Positions 38,901-57,470 of a stretch of DNA of 64,000 nt are shown piece by piece. Positions within the stretch are counted from its first letter, which is position 1. Every line of letters starts with the position of its first letter. The stretch spans positions 21,560,997-21,624,996 of the forward strand of contig NC_090953.1 of NCBI RefSeq assembly GCF_040807025.1, written 5' to 3'. The notes below the pieces were generated by a model, which was given only the letters and a program-made list of their open reading frames with translations, was not told where the DNA came from and made no database searches. The position numbers and the translations under genes are program-made. The stretch is from Struthio camelus (taxonomy: Eukaryota > Chordata > Aves > Struthioniformes > Struthionidae).

Positions 38901-41280
38901 CTTTCTAGGGAATTGTTTCACAACAATATATAGAAAAAAAGATCGATTCTAATCAATCAAATCAGAAAAAAAAAAACAGAAAAATTTGCACAAAGCTCCT
39001 TGGGTCTGAGTGCCAACAACAACAGCATCCTAGATGTTGAACGTCTTTCCGAAAAAACCTCAGGGGTGCTGCAAGAAACCGTAGCAGCAATTCAGCAGAT
39101 TGCACACTTACCGCCTCGTCTCTGAGATGCTGCTTGCAGTAACAGCCTTACACTTTAGAAGCCATGATTTTTGAGAGATGGTCAGACAAAAGAAGGAAAT
39201 CCAAACAAGGAGATTTATTTAAGAGCATTTCATAGAGCAGAGATTAAAAGACAAACGCATACTGGCTGCAGCACATAAAGATGCTGCATTTTCCACAGGC
39301 CAGGTGAGAGGCAGTGTCTGTTTTGTGCTAACAGTGAGAATACCCGTTTTAGAGCCGAACACAGAGTCCTCTGGCGGTTAAATGAAACAGGCTGTAGGAG
39401 CTAAGCATTCCCCGCTCCCAGCCCAGTCCTGCCTACTTGCAAAGAATGGGACTTCTCTGCTTGTTCTTCTGTTTACACCTACATGCAAATTGGGTACTTG
39501 GAGAGTAAGAAGTGATGAGATGATTCAGAATATTACAGGCAGCAGGAGGGAAAGAAGAGATCAGCTGGTCACCTGAGAAAGAGGTAAGCAACTGCTGATT
39601 AGGAACAACCACAGCCCTTAGGAGGCAAGGTGTGGAGCAAAAGAAACAGAAATTGGACACGTGCACACCCTATCTATCATTGAGTTAGCCAAGCACACAA
39701 AGCAACCACTGCTGTAATTGCTGAATAGTACATCTGCATGTTTAAGGAAAGTGTTACATTTATCGCTAATCGCGAGAAGTTGTACGTGTTGCATGTATTT
39801 TGCTTTGGAGAGCTAGAGAAGCATCCTATTCCCCTCAGGTATCAGCATGGCCGTAGTTCTCAGACTAGAGGGATGCAGGAGATGCAGAGGATGATGAAAA
39901 GGAGACTGATGGACTAATAACTCCAGTATTAACTCTAATCCAAAACACTACTACCTTACCACTTTTCCCACTAATTCTTTAAACAAACAAGGCATTGGGT
40001 GTCCCAACTGGAACGGAAGCCTGAGAAAATAAATACCTGATACTGAAGACAAAGTTGTAGGTAAATACAACCTGATAGCTCACTCTGATAAAATGAAAGG
40101 AAAGTAAACAAAGCAAGAGGCCCAATCCTCTCCAGCAAAGATACATCCCAGTGAATTTTTTTGGCAGAGCACTTGCAGACAGCTGCTGCTAGTAAGAAAC
40201 TACCCACAACTCTAAGTTTATATTTACCAATGTGTATATACACTTACAGGAGGGTTTCTAGCCACAGAAGAGATACATTGTCTCTTTACAATTATTTTAA
40301 ACTGACCTTTGAAATTCAGCTCTCAGTGAATTCTGTTGTGCTTACAAGCTCTCTTACCTGCTGAAACATTCAGCTGCTGTAAAGCTATTAACAGACTTAT
40401 CATCTCTTCTTAAAAACAAATATTATCTCCAGGACTGCAGCATTATGGCTTATTTATTTTTAAGGTGAAGGCCTTCACTAGAATAAACTGGTTTTTCCCC
40501 TCAAAAAAGTATATGCTTTTCAACCTACAAATTATCAAGTTACATTCTGGAATTATTTTACAAAACAATTTCTACATTTACTTGTCAATATAATTTCATA
40601 ATTGTGAACCACAGATTTACATGCTTTGCTGCTAATAGTTACACTTGCAAAAAATTGTAATTACCAACACTGTCTTTTTTCACGTGGTTTGAACTGTTCC
40701 CTTCATTAACATTTTGATATTTTTGTGGATTTGCTCCCCTGTCTTTAATAAGTCTACTCTCTTAATATAAGCAGGAGTACATAAAGGACAGCAGGAGTAC
40801 ATAAAGAGCAGATTGCATGAATTGGGGCTTCCGATATTTATTTGAAATGCAGTAAAAAGTTACATTACTACGTCTCGAGATCTTTAAACCGTAAGAATTT
40901 TGCATTCATAGTCCACATTGGAAATGAAAAAAAAAAAAAAATAAAAACCCAACACCGTTGGACAATAGAAAAGGTTAATTTTCTTCACGGTCATTTTAAC
41001 TTTTCAGCTCTGTTTTGACAGAGCAAACAACCTCTGGGTTGCAAAAAGCACGGGGGGTGTTTTTCTGCTGAAATAAGAAAGCTTGCAAACATTTCCATTC
41101 ATCTTAAGCCCGAACAAAACCTGCCCTTACTTCACGCATCTTCGGTACACTGTGTTTTTTTCAGCTGTGATATCCCGCATCGCTTCTTTCAACCTTTTTT
41201 CCACTAGAATGAACCTTTTCCCAGTTCCTCGCTTCGCTGGCGTTGTAAATAATTAACGTGGGGCTCCGGTTGCCTGGAGA
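35964..41280. other. Gene-free DNA between ACSBG1 start codon and CpG island
   Basis: 5.3 kb with no coding exon or recognisable repeat family on either strand, other than a 2 x 20 bp duplication (40771-40810). It is either ACSBG1 5' intron, if transcription starts in the island, or intergenic sequence. Confidence 0.6.
40771..40810. repeat. Tandem duplication, 2 x 20 bp
   Basis: gcaggagtacataaaggaca is followed by a second copy with a single mismatch (ataaagagca at its end). Confidence 0.92.
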
Positions 41281-41772
41281 AAGACGAAAACTAACCCAGG
41301 TTTCTACACGACCGTAGCGGTAGGGGCCGCACCCAAAGCGGCGGTCCGCGCTCCGCCGGCTTCCCTCACCCGCGACGCCCACCGCCCTGAGGGAACGGCG
41401 GCGGCGGGGGGTGCGGCGGGTCGGCGGCCTCGCTCACAGCCGCGAGCCGCCCGAGGGGTTTGTACAGGCGACGAGGGCGGGATCCGCGCCCGAAGCGAGG
41501 AAAACTTTTAAGAGCCGAGCGGCTGGAAACCGCGATACCTGACGGGGAAAGGCAGAGCCGGCGGCGGCGCCTCGGCCGGCAGGAGGCGGCTCCCGCCGCG
41601 CCGCGCCGCCGCTGAGGGAGGGCGAGGGGGGAGGGGCGGCGGGGGCGCCCCAGCGCGGGCTCTGGGGCCGCCGCGAGCCAGCACTGGGGGCGGGGGGGGG
41701 TTGGAGGAGGGAACTACAGCCGGCAGCAGAGCAGCGCGACGCCTCCGACGTCAGCACCGCCGCGCCGCGAAA

Positions 41773-41781
41773 CCCCGCCCC
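41773..41781 (+). promoter_or_regulatory. GC box (Sp/KLF site) in DNAJA4 promoter
   Basis: ccccgcccc lies about 110 bp upstream of the TATA box. Confidence 0.6.
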
Positions 41782-41802
41782 TTCCCTCCGCTTACCGGGC
41801 GG

Positions 41803-41810
41803 TGACGTCA
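41803..41810. promoter_or_regulatory. Perfect CRE palindrome
   Basis: tgacgtca is the full CREB/ATF site. Half-site-like copies follow at 41843 (tgacgtag) and precede at 41749 (cgtca). It sits about 80 bp upstream of the DNAJA4 TATA box and could serve either direction. Confidence 0.7.
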
Positions 41811-41821
41811 CGCGGGGGAAA

Positions 41822-41839
41822 TTCTAGACCGTTCCAGAG
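41822..41839. promoter_or_regulatory. Heat-shock element 1 (four units)
   Basis: TTC-ta-GAc-cg-TTC-ca-GAg: alternating TTC/GAn units at exact 5-bp spacing. This is the HSF1-binding pattern, with two units weakened at the third base. Confidence 0.8.
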
Positions 41840-41860
41840 CGGTGACGTAGGGCGGCGTCA

Positions 41861-41873
41861 TTCCAGAAGATTC
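41861..41873. promoter_or_regulatory. Heat-shock element 2 (three perfect units)
   Basis: ttccagaagattc is a perfect TTCnnGAAnnTTC. It ends 12 bp before the TATA box, the classic proximal position in heat-inducible genes. Confidence 0.88.
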
Positions 41874-41885
41874 GGCCGGAGCCGG

Positions 41886-41892
41886 TATAAAA
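41886..41892 (+). promoter_or_regulatory. DNAJA4: TATA box of DNAJA4
   Basis: tataaaa lies in a GC-rich context. The usual 25-30 bp spacing puts the transcription start at about 41915-41920, upstream of the 5' UTR splice donor at 41959. Confidence 0.85.
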
Positions 41893-41915
41893 GCCGGGGA
41901 AGAGGCGGGGCGAGG

Positions 41916-41958
41916 CCGATTTCCGAGTGAGCTGCGCTGGGGGTGCGGGACGGCGGCG
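41916..41958 (+). other. DNAJA4: DNAJA4 untranslated exon 1 (start approximate)
   Basis: A splice donor, ggcggcg|gtaaggg, follows the TATA box by about 70 bp. A matching acceptor, cctgccgcag|gcaccATGG, opens the coding exon at 42111. The 152-bp GC-rich intron therefore lies wholly in the 5' UTR. The 5' end is inferred from TATA spacing. Confidence 0.75.
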
Positions 41959-42115
41959 GTAAGGGGGCCGCGGGCCGGGGCCGCGCCTGGGCGGCGGACG
42001 AGGGGAGGGGAGGGGAGCGGGCCGCGCGCCGCGCCTGGCCGTTGGGGGGCGGCCGGGGGTTGCGCGCCCGCCCGCGGCGGCGGTTCTAACGCGTCGGCGC
42101 CCTGCCGCAGGCACC

Positions 42116-42247
42116 ATGGTGAAGGAGACGGAGTACTACGACATCCTGCAGGTGAAGCCCAGCGCCTCCTCGGAGGAGATCAAGCGCGCCTACCGCAAAC
42201 TGGCGCTGAAGTATCACCCCGACAAGAACCCCAGCGAGGGCGAGCGG
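42116..42247 (+). CDS. DNAJA4: DNAJA4 coding exon 1
   Basis: 132 bp, 44 codons (exon from 42111 including UTR). It encodes [20 protein letters not shown] and the HPD motif of the J domain. The donor is GCGG|gtaggc. Phase 0. Confidence 0.98.
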
Positions 42248-45200
42248 GTAGGCGGCGGGCCGGGGCGGGCGAGCGGGCCCGGCCGCGGCCGCAGCGGCAC
42301 CACCTGGCGGCGCCGAGCCGGCCGCCGGCCTCAAGATGGGCGACTGCTGGCGGAGCAGGCGGGAGCTCACGCCGCGGTGCCTGCAGGGGGCCCGCGGGTC
42401 CTGCACGCACCTGCCCTCTGCTCCCCGACGGTTTTGTTTAAACTCTTGCCTTACACCTGAAGGGTGGATGGGACGCTCTTATTGCAGCATGGTGTAATTA
42501 AGTGAAGATTCCGGCTCTCCAAAGGCTGTAATAAACACCGGAGCTTGGCAGTAGGCCTGGTGGCCCAGCTGCGGCAGGAGGGCATGGTGGCCTGAAGGAG
42601 AAGTGGAAAAGTGGAAGCGTTAGTTCCTTTTTTTTTTTAAATACAGCTTTTACTGGCCTTTTCCTAGCTTATAGCCGCTAAAGGGGGTTCATTCATAGTA
42701 GCGATGCCTGTTAAAGCAGGCAAAGATGAGACGATTACCAGTGTCCTGATGGCCCGTATGCCGTATCAGATGCTGTGAAGGTCAGTGCTGGAGCCAGCTG
42801 CCTGGGCCGCTGTGCGTGCTGGGGTTGCGCTGGGTAGAGCTGTGCTCCTGAGGAGGATGAAACTTTTCAGGGAAATTGCTAATGCAGGTATACAAGGTAA
42901 CAGTTCAGAGGAAACCACTGGGCAGTATGTCGCTGAACTGTTTGCAGCCCCTCCCCCCCAAAAAAAACCCGACTTGATCAGAAGAGCCGCTTGCCTCCAC
43001 GTGTTGCCCAAGAGGATAAAGGAACACCGTAATTGGAGAACTAGAGAATCACACTTGAATGATGGGCTTACATAGTTACTTGTAACTTCTGTGAAAATAC
43101 TTTAATGTAGGAGCAGAAACTCAGCACTTGTGTATCTGGTACACTAATTTACAAGATTCAAGCTAGTTAAATAGTAACATCATGTAAAGTAACCTTTGCA
43201 GCTTTCAGTTTAGGCTTATTTGCCACTTTTCCCAGTCATAAGCACATCATGTTCAGAATAGAATTAGTTACTTTAGTAGTAGGAGGAAAACCTTGATAGC
43301 TGTTACAAGAAATGCCTGTGAAGTTTTGGATGAAGCTGATATTTTAATTTATATCGCTTCCTTCTATGTGCAATGAGTAGTCAACACTAGTATCTGGTCA
43401 CTTAAGGTCAAATCTTCTAGTGCTAGCTGGATATAGCAGCTGAGCTGCCATAAAGGATCCTGTGTAGCCCTAGAATGAGTAGTACTGTACTGCTGTGGCC
43501 AGTGAGCATCTGGGGACCCCTCCCCCCCCCCCAAGACTGCAGGGGTAGTACTGTATCCCTTCCTAAAGGGACTTACTCGAGCTGCGTAATGGCTGCAACT
43601 AGCAAAATGATTAGAGCTATAGTTTGCATATGCTTGTAAGTTGGACAAGACTCTGAATTCATTTCACTTATGTGTGGGTGGGTGGGGGGGGGGAGAGAAG
43701 GGGTGGTCCTCCTGGACAAAAGTATACTATTAGTCTGTTACATATTTGTTTAGGGAGCTTCTTGGAAAAAGAAAAGGACAAATGCTACAAGAAAATATTG
43801 TAGCAGCTCAACCTGAAGATTCAGTTGCATATAAGAGGGTTATTTTTCCTCTTGGTCATAGTTGTTCAGAGCTTCTTTTTTCTTTTTAGTTTAAACTCAT
43901 ATCCCAGGCATATGAAGTTCTGTCGGACCCAAAGAAAAGGGACCTCTATGACCAGGGTGGGGAGCAGGCTATTAAAGAAGGAGGCCTGAGTGGCGGCAGC
44001 TTCTCTTCACCCATGGACATCTTTGACATGTTCTTTGGTGGTGGAGGCCGAATGAATAGAGAGAGAAGAGGTACACAGTTCTAAACAAGTTCTAGAAACT
44101 CTAACCATGCACTTGAACGTGAACACATGTGCTATGGTACTGCTGTTCTGCTAAGTGCACATAGTATGGATATTATTAGTTGCAACAATAGATCAAGTAA
44201 GCTGTTATTTTAGTTGCTATAGTAATAAGATTCTAATGAAATAGATGATAACATGATACAGCCATAGCAATCTTTCTGATCCGCTCTTTTCTTTTCTTGT
44301 TTTTTTTGTTAAAATGGTTATGGGTAATCTGGAGGGGAGGGGGAAGGCTATTGTTCAAGAGATGGCTGGAGCAGTTGAACTAGACGTTTTAAGTTACCTT
44401 CTTTCCATATCTACCTCACTTGCTCGTATGCTGTGGGCAGCTCGCTTCAAAGGACACCATCAACTTAAACTTAAGTAATGTTATACCTCATGAAAGCATT
44501 TGGGGGAAATTCACATGTAAAAATGTGAAAATAAGTACAGAGTGCTGCCAAAAGCACAGTATGATTTATTTTTCCATCTTCCATCTTTGCTAAAAGAGCA
44601 AGTGGTAAATTGCTGTAAAATCTTTTAAAGTCATGCTGTTATGCCTACCTATATATTTCCGTGCCACTTTGTAGCAACTTCTAAATTGACTAGAACTGAA
44701 GCTGGTAGTGTCCTTATATCTTGCTGTTTCAGTTAAGCTTATAAACTTAGACCAAAAGGAGGGCTCAGGTGGCTTTACCGATGCTTTGCTTAATTATAGC
44801 TAAATTTTATGTTCTGATGTAAGTGGGTGCAGCTCTGTGGAAGCTGATGGAACTGCCCATGTTTTTAAGGGGCTGAGCTCTGCTCAAAGTTTGGAATGAA
44901 CTTTACATTTCTTCAGTGAGACTGCATGTATGAGCAAGCATAGAAACTTTAAAATAAGCATTGGTCCTCATAATAGCTGAACCGGAATTAATTTATTTTT
45001 TTCTTTTAAGGCAAGAATGTTGTGCACCAGTTAGGTGTATCTCTTGAAGACTTATATAATGGTATCACAAGGAAGCTGGCACTGCAAAAGAATGTAATTT
45101 GTTCCAAATGCGAAGGTAAAATAACAAGTAGTGCTCTCAAACACTCTTTACCCCCTTTATATATATTATATACCTATATATGTATGCATGCAGTGGAAGG

Positions 45201-47437
45201 AGGATACAAAGTGTGGCTTTCTGAGTGGTTGTGGAGGAATCTAGGTATCCTTTGGGCTGCTTTTTGCCAGTACTTATCCAAGAACAAGGCTATTTCTTAA
45301 CATCCTAGTGCAAAGCTATTCTAATGGCAGATTTGACCTCCCTGGGAAAGATAATTAAGAGCATCTTAATTTGTAGGTTTAATAGCAGCTGTTTTGATAA
45401 AGCCTTCTTTTTGAATTGCTGTAGGTAGAAGTTTTGCTTATGCTCTGTAACTTACTTTACAACTATTGAGTATCTACAATGACTAGTCTTCACTGAGGTA
45501 AATCTTAATGAGGTCTTGTATCTTAGTACTGTATTAGATTTTTAGTGAGCGCATTCTTTCCAAAATGTTAATGGAATATCTGGCTTTGAAGAAGTAAAGT
45601 CAGTATGCTGATAGTTCCTTGAAGCCAAGATGCCCTGGATGAGGGTGGGGGAAGCAAATGAAATACAGTGCATAAAATAAAAATTAGACTTATTTTGCTT
45701 GTTGAGACTCTCTAAATTGTGGGGCATGTTTTGTGGTGGAAACTACATTTCCAGTGCAACTGGAAATGTACAGTGATTTCGGCAGAAGCCATGTCAAAGG
45801 TTCTCTTGACGCTAAGAGCTGTGGCTCCCAATGAATTCTAGCCTGATGATTATTGAATGAATGCTTTTGTTGTTTTGCTTTTCCCCCTGAGACTGAGATA
45901 AGATTTAACTCTTTTCTGTCGAAGGTTATGGTGGAAAGAGAGGGGCTGTAGAAAAGTGCCCTGTGTGTAAAGGAAGAGGAATGCAAATTATAGTTCAGCA
46001 GATTGGACCTGGTATGGTACAACAAATACAAACTGTGTGTCCAGAATGCAAAGGCCAAGGTGAAAGAATAAATCCGAAGGACAGGTGTGACAACTGCAAC
46101 GGCTGTAAGGTTGTAAGAGAGAAAAAGATTATAGAAGTTCATGTTGATAAAGGTAAGAACTGTATGCTTACTACGTGTCCGTAGCTATACTCTAATAGTT
46201 CTGTAGAAAATAAGACTTGTTGTTCTTCCCAGGTATGAAAGATGGTCAGAAGATAGTATTTCATGGAGAAGGTGATCAGGAGCCTGATCTGGAGCCTGGA
46301 GATGTTATAATTGTGCTTGATCAGAAGGATCACAGTGTCTTCCAGAGGCGAGGGCATGACTTAATTACAAAAATGAGAATTCAACTCTCGGAGGCTTTAT
46401 GTGGCTTCAGGAAGACCATTGAAACGCTTGATAACAGAGTCCTTGTAGTAACATCTAGACCAGGTAGGTCTTATGAGTTCTGATGCTATACAGACTACCT
46501 GTTGTTTCATTGTGCCTGGACACTTTTTAAACCAGTTACCACAACAAATGCAAGCTGTATTTAAAGTCAATTAATTCATTTGACTCTTAATCGTTCTTTT
46601 CATTCCTTCTGAACCATTTTGCATGCAGAATTATAGCTTAATTTGCAAGCTTTAGCTGAATGCAAGCTTTACATGCATAAAGCTCTAGATAGGTCTTGAT
46701 AAACCTACCTCAGGTGGTGGAAGGACAGGGGGAAAAACTCAAGGGGCCAGAAACCTAACCTGTACTAGATCATTAGTTCAGCCTGTAGGCTGTGCTAAGA
46801 GAAACTAGTTCTTTTATAGGAGAGGAAACTTTAACTTAAATCCTTAATGGGTTGATTTTGTATAGCGTTAATTCTTTATGGCATGCTTCTAGGGTTTTTT
46901 TCCCCCATCTGATGGTTTCTCTTGGTTTGCTTAGGAGTATCCCTTACATGCTGTAGGAACACTGCTTTTGAAAATCTTTCTATGGTTATGAAACATCTGT
47001 CACTTAAGATCACTTACAGTTCTTGTCTATGTGTAGGTGAAGTGATAAAACATGGTGACTTGAAGTGCATCCACAATGAAGGGATGCCTATCTACAAATC
47101 TCCAATGGACAAAGGCAGTCTAATTATACAATTTTTGGTAAGTTGACTATCCCCTCCTCTGTAGCAGGAGGAATCTGTTAGGAGGAGTACCTGTTCATTT
47201 TAAAAAAAATCATTGTAGGTCCAGTTCCCAGAGCATTACTGGCTTCCAAGGGAGAAACTGTGTTTGTTGGAGACTCTGCTTCCTCCGCGAGAAGATGTAA
47301 TGATTACAGATGAGATGGACCAGGTAGACCTGGAAGATTTTGATCCAAGTGAGCAAACCTACCGTAACAGTGGGGGGGAAGCATATGAAGAAGATGAAGA
47401 GGGTCCAAGAACAGGAGTACAATGTCAGACATCTTAA
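42116..47437 (+). CDS. DNAJA4: DnaJ (HSP40) homolog subfamily A member 4
   Basis: Type I J-domain co-chaperone. It stimulates HSP70 ATPase and delivers unfolded clients, in the cytosol and at membranes. The coding exons are 42116-42247, 43890-44070, 45011-45115, 45925-46152, 46233-46463, 47037-47137 and 47219-47437, all in phase, total 398 aa (human 397). Domains in order: J domain (about 4-68) with HPD at 34-36; a short Gly/Phe region (about 73-105); a zinc-finger domain with CSKCEGYG (135-142), CPVCKGRG (151-158), CPECKGQG (178-185) and CDNCNGCK (194-201); then the client-binding C-terminal domains; and an acidic tail ending in CQTS, a CaaX-type prenylation signal. The start has a perfect Kozak context (caccATGG). 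Heat-shock elements upstream suggest HSF1 control. DNAJA1 and DNAJA2 are paralogues, but the sequence and the ACSBG1/WDR61 neighbours fix A4. Confidence 0.98.
42248..43889 (+). other. DNAJA4 intron after coding exon 1
   Basis: 1.6 kb, GC-rich at its start. It includes a poly-C run near 43522 and a G-rich run at 43674-43694. No other gene is supported. Confidence 0.85.
43890..44070 (+). CDS. DNAJA4: DNAJA4 coding exon 2
   Basis: 181 bp, residues 45-104: the rest of the J domain ([20 protein letters not shown]) and the Gly-rich region. The acceptor is tctttttag and the donor AGAG|gtacac. Confidence 0.98.
44071..45010 (+). other. DNAJA4 intron after coding exon 2
   Basis: 940 bp without any recognised element. 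Confidence 0.85.
45011..45115 (+). CDS. DNAJA4: DNAJA4 coding exon 3
   Basis: 105 bp, residues 106-139, including [20 protein letters not shown] and the first zinc-binding pair CSKC. The acceptor is cttttaag and the donor GAAG|gtaaaa. Confidence 0.97.
45116..45924 (+). other. DNAJA4 intron after coding exon 3
   Basis: 809 bp. Only a short TA-rich run near 45160-45185. The 150-codon minus frame overlapping 45690-46142 is antisense to intron and exon and not credible as a gene. Confidence 0.85.
45925..46152 (+). CDS. DNAJA4: DNAJA4 coding exon 4 (zinc fingers)
   Basis: 228 bp, residues 141-215. It carries the second to fourth CxxCxG motifs and [12 protein letters not shown]. The acceptor is ctgtcgaag and the donor AAAG|gtaaga. 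Confidence 0.97.
46233..46463 (+). CDS. DNAJA4: DNAJA4 coding exon 5
   Basis: 231 bp, residues 217-292 ([17 protein letters not shown] ... VTSRP), the start of the C-terminal client-binding region. It is preceded by a very short 80-bp intron with acceptor cttcccag. Confidence 0.98.
46464..47036 (+). other. DNAJA4 intron after coding exon 5
   Basis: 573 bp without any recognised element. Confidence 0.85.
47037..47137 (+). CDS. DNAJA4: DNAJA4 coding exon 6
   Basis: 101 bp, residues 294-326 ([20 protein letters not shown]...). The acceptor is tatgtgtag and the donor TTTG|gtaagt. Confidence 0.98.
47219..47437 (+). CDS. DNAJA4: DNAJA4 coding exon 7 (stop codon)
   Basis: 219 bp with TAA at 47435-47437, residues 327-398 ([10 protein letters not shown]...). 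The tail is acidic and ends GVQCQTS, giving a CaaX box. The preceding intron is 81 bp. Confidence 0.98.
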   Translation, partial: VQFPEHYWLPREKLCLLETLLPPREDVMITDEMDQVDLEDFDPSEQTYRNSGGEAYEEDEEGPRTGVQCQTS

Positions 47438-47830
47438 AGCAAGGTGGAATGTATGTCATCGAAAATTTACATTTTCACAATGAAAACTGCATGGCTGTAA
47501 TAGCCACTGCTTGTGGGTTTTGTGTTCAGCAAATTGAGTTGCTGCGCTGTCAGTATCCTTTTCTTTTTTTGTAACTAATTTATATTGTGTTCTTGTAGTC
47601 TTTATATATGAAACAAATGTTACACAGCTGAGAACCAACTGAGTTGGTATACATCTTTGCTGTAAAGGTTCTCAATTTATTTCACCTATGCTATTTATAT
47701 AAGACTTGCAATATTCATAAAGGCTAAGTGGAGTGTCTTATGTAAATATTTTCATACTGGAAAATTAATTTCATAGAATAAAAGATAGCAGAAGTGACTT
47801 CTAATAAACTGCATTCTTCACGTTTTATCA
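47438..47830 (+). other. DNAJA4: DNAJA4 3' UTR (end approximate)
   Basis: The UTR follows the TAA and carries two closely spaced poly-A signals at 47777-47782 and 47803-47808. Cleavage is therefore expected at about 47820-47830. Confidence 0.8.
47777..47808 (+). terminator. DNAJA4: Tandem poly-A signals of DNAJA4
   Basis: Two canonical AATAAA hexamers, 26 bp apart, lie about 340-370 bp after the stop codon. Confidence 0.82.
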
Positions 47831-48690
47831 TGCTCTTTCTTCTCTACTCTAGAGCCTGCGTTTAGCTAAGCCTAGATTTCGCCATTGTCTTCCACATTCA
47901 ATTTTAAGCCTGTCTTCTGTCTTGCCTTTCAAAGAAAGGATTTTGTGATGCTCCAGTATTTGCTTAACTATTCTTCCTGATCTCCTCTTTCATTGCACTA
48001 AAGGAACATTCATTCCTTCATTAGGACCTGAATAGGGTAGGGTATCTCTACTTATAGAGTAGAAGGATAGTGTCTAACTTCTCAGTTATAATATATTACT
48101 TCATTACTCTTAATTGTACATACATAGTAATACTGTGAGTAAAATCTTAACATTTCAGAAACTCAAACTCCATGTCCTTTTCCTAGAGGGTGTTCTTCTG
48201 CCCCTCCTAGGGCTTTGATTTAAGCCTTAATGGTGATAACACAACACAAAACTGCATGCAGTATGTTCCCTGCTATATTACACTATGCTGTAGTAGAACA
48301 TTTATACTAAAGTTTCTTTCTCTTATGGCTCCTAAAATACTAGGTTTGTGTTAAGTCAGTTGCAAACTTGCTTTCCCCTGCCCCCAAGGGAAAGCAGCTA
48401 ACCGGCATCAAAATTTAAACTATGATTAATGAGCCATGTCACCATACAATTGCTGAACAGGTGTTCAACTTGAATGACCCCATCCCTATCCTCAGGCTGA
48501 GGGAGGGCTATCACTTCCAGTGCATACAGATGGCCCCACTCACTTTTTCCTAAACTAAGCTTCTGTTAAACTTGCTCAACAATTTCCAACTCCAGTCTAT
48601 TTATACAAGTCAGGAGAGAAATGCCAGTGGTAGACTTAACTGAGCTGTTACTTCACCCATGAGTACATATTCCACTAATATACAAGTTAC
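47831..48690. other. Intergenic DNA between convergent DNAJA4 and WDR61
   Basis: About 860 bp separating the two inferred transcript ends. No element was recognised. The genes do not appear to overlap if the predicted poly-A sites are used. Confidence 0.7.
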
Positions 48691-48707
48691 TTGCATCCAT
48701 AATTACT

Positions 48708-48713
48708 TTTATT
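48708..48713 (-). terminator. WDR61: Candidate poly-A signal of WDR61
   Basis: AATAAA on the minus strand (tttatt on plus), about 190 bp after the WDR61 stop codon. It is the first canonical hexamer seen, so the 3' UTR would be short. Confidence 0.6.
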
Positions 48714-48901
48714 TAGAAAAAGCTTTCTCTCATGCTAAACAAACCAAGATTACATATAAACATCAGACTTTTTCAGCTCAGAATTCAGATCAGCATTACT
48801 AAAATGCTTTGTATTTAAAAAATAACTATTTATAAACAACAACATACAAGGACTGCAATATTCTTAAGAGCAGCCAGTTTAACCAAAAGGTCTGAGGTCA
48901 T

Positions 48902-57121
<8,220 letters not shown>

Positions 57122-57470
57122 ATCTCTAGGGGAGCCGCCTTAACAGGAACGCCCTGCAAGGAGAAAACCCAGCGGGCTCAGAGAGAAGGCCTGAAGGGAA
57201 AGAAAACCCCCACCCCCCGCTCGCACCGCGAGAGCTGCCCGCAAGGCCCCGGCGCCCCTCGCCCTCCCCGCGGCCGCCCGCCCCGCCCGTACCGGCCGCG
57301 GCACCTTCCTCCCCGCCGCCGTCGCCGTCGCGCTGTGATGACGGCTTCTACCACCGAGAGCACGGCAAAGAGCGCCTCGCAGACAAGCCCGTCTCTCCGC
57401 CACGACCATAGAGAGTCAGTCGCCGGCGCAGCTCTCCCTACCGCCACCGCGCGGCGAAGGAGGCTTCCTC

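Larger units (their letters stand above)
41280..42470. promoter_or_regulatory. CpG island over the DNAJA4 promoter and first exons
   Basis: GC content and CpG density rise sharply at about 41280 and fall again by about 42470, against an AT-rich surround. The island spans the DNAJA4 promoter, 5' UTR intron and first coding exon, and extends about 600 bp to the ACSBG1 side. Long G runs (41685-41700, 42001-42018) are present. Confidence 0.93.

Noticed and set aside
41434-42460. Several 75-125 codon frames on both strands in the DNAJA4 CpG island
   Set aside because: They are Ala/Arg/Pro/Gly-rich translations of CpG-dense DNA. The only real coding part is the DNAJA4 exon at 42116-42247, and the frame continuing past 42247 runs into its intron.
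45690-46142. 150-codon minus-strand frame
   Set aside because: It is antisense to a DNAJA4 exon whose conserved zinc-finger coding explains the lack of stops over half of it. No family resemblance.
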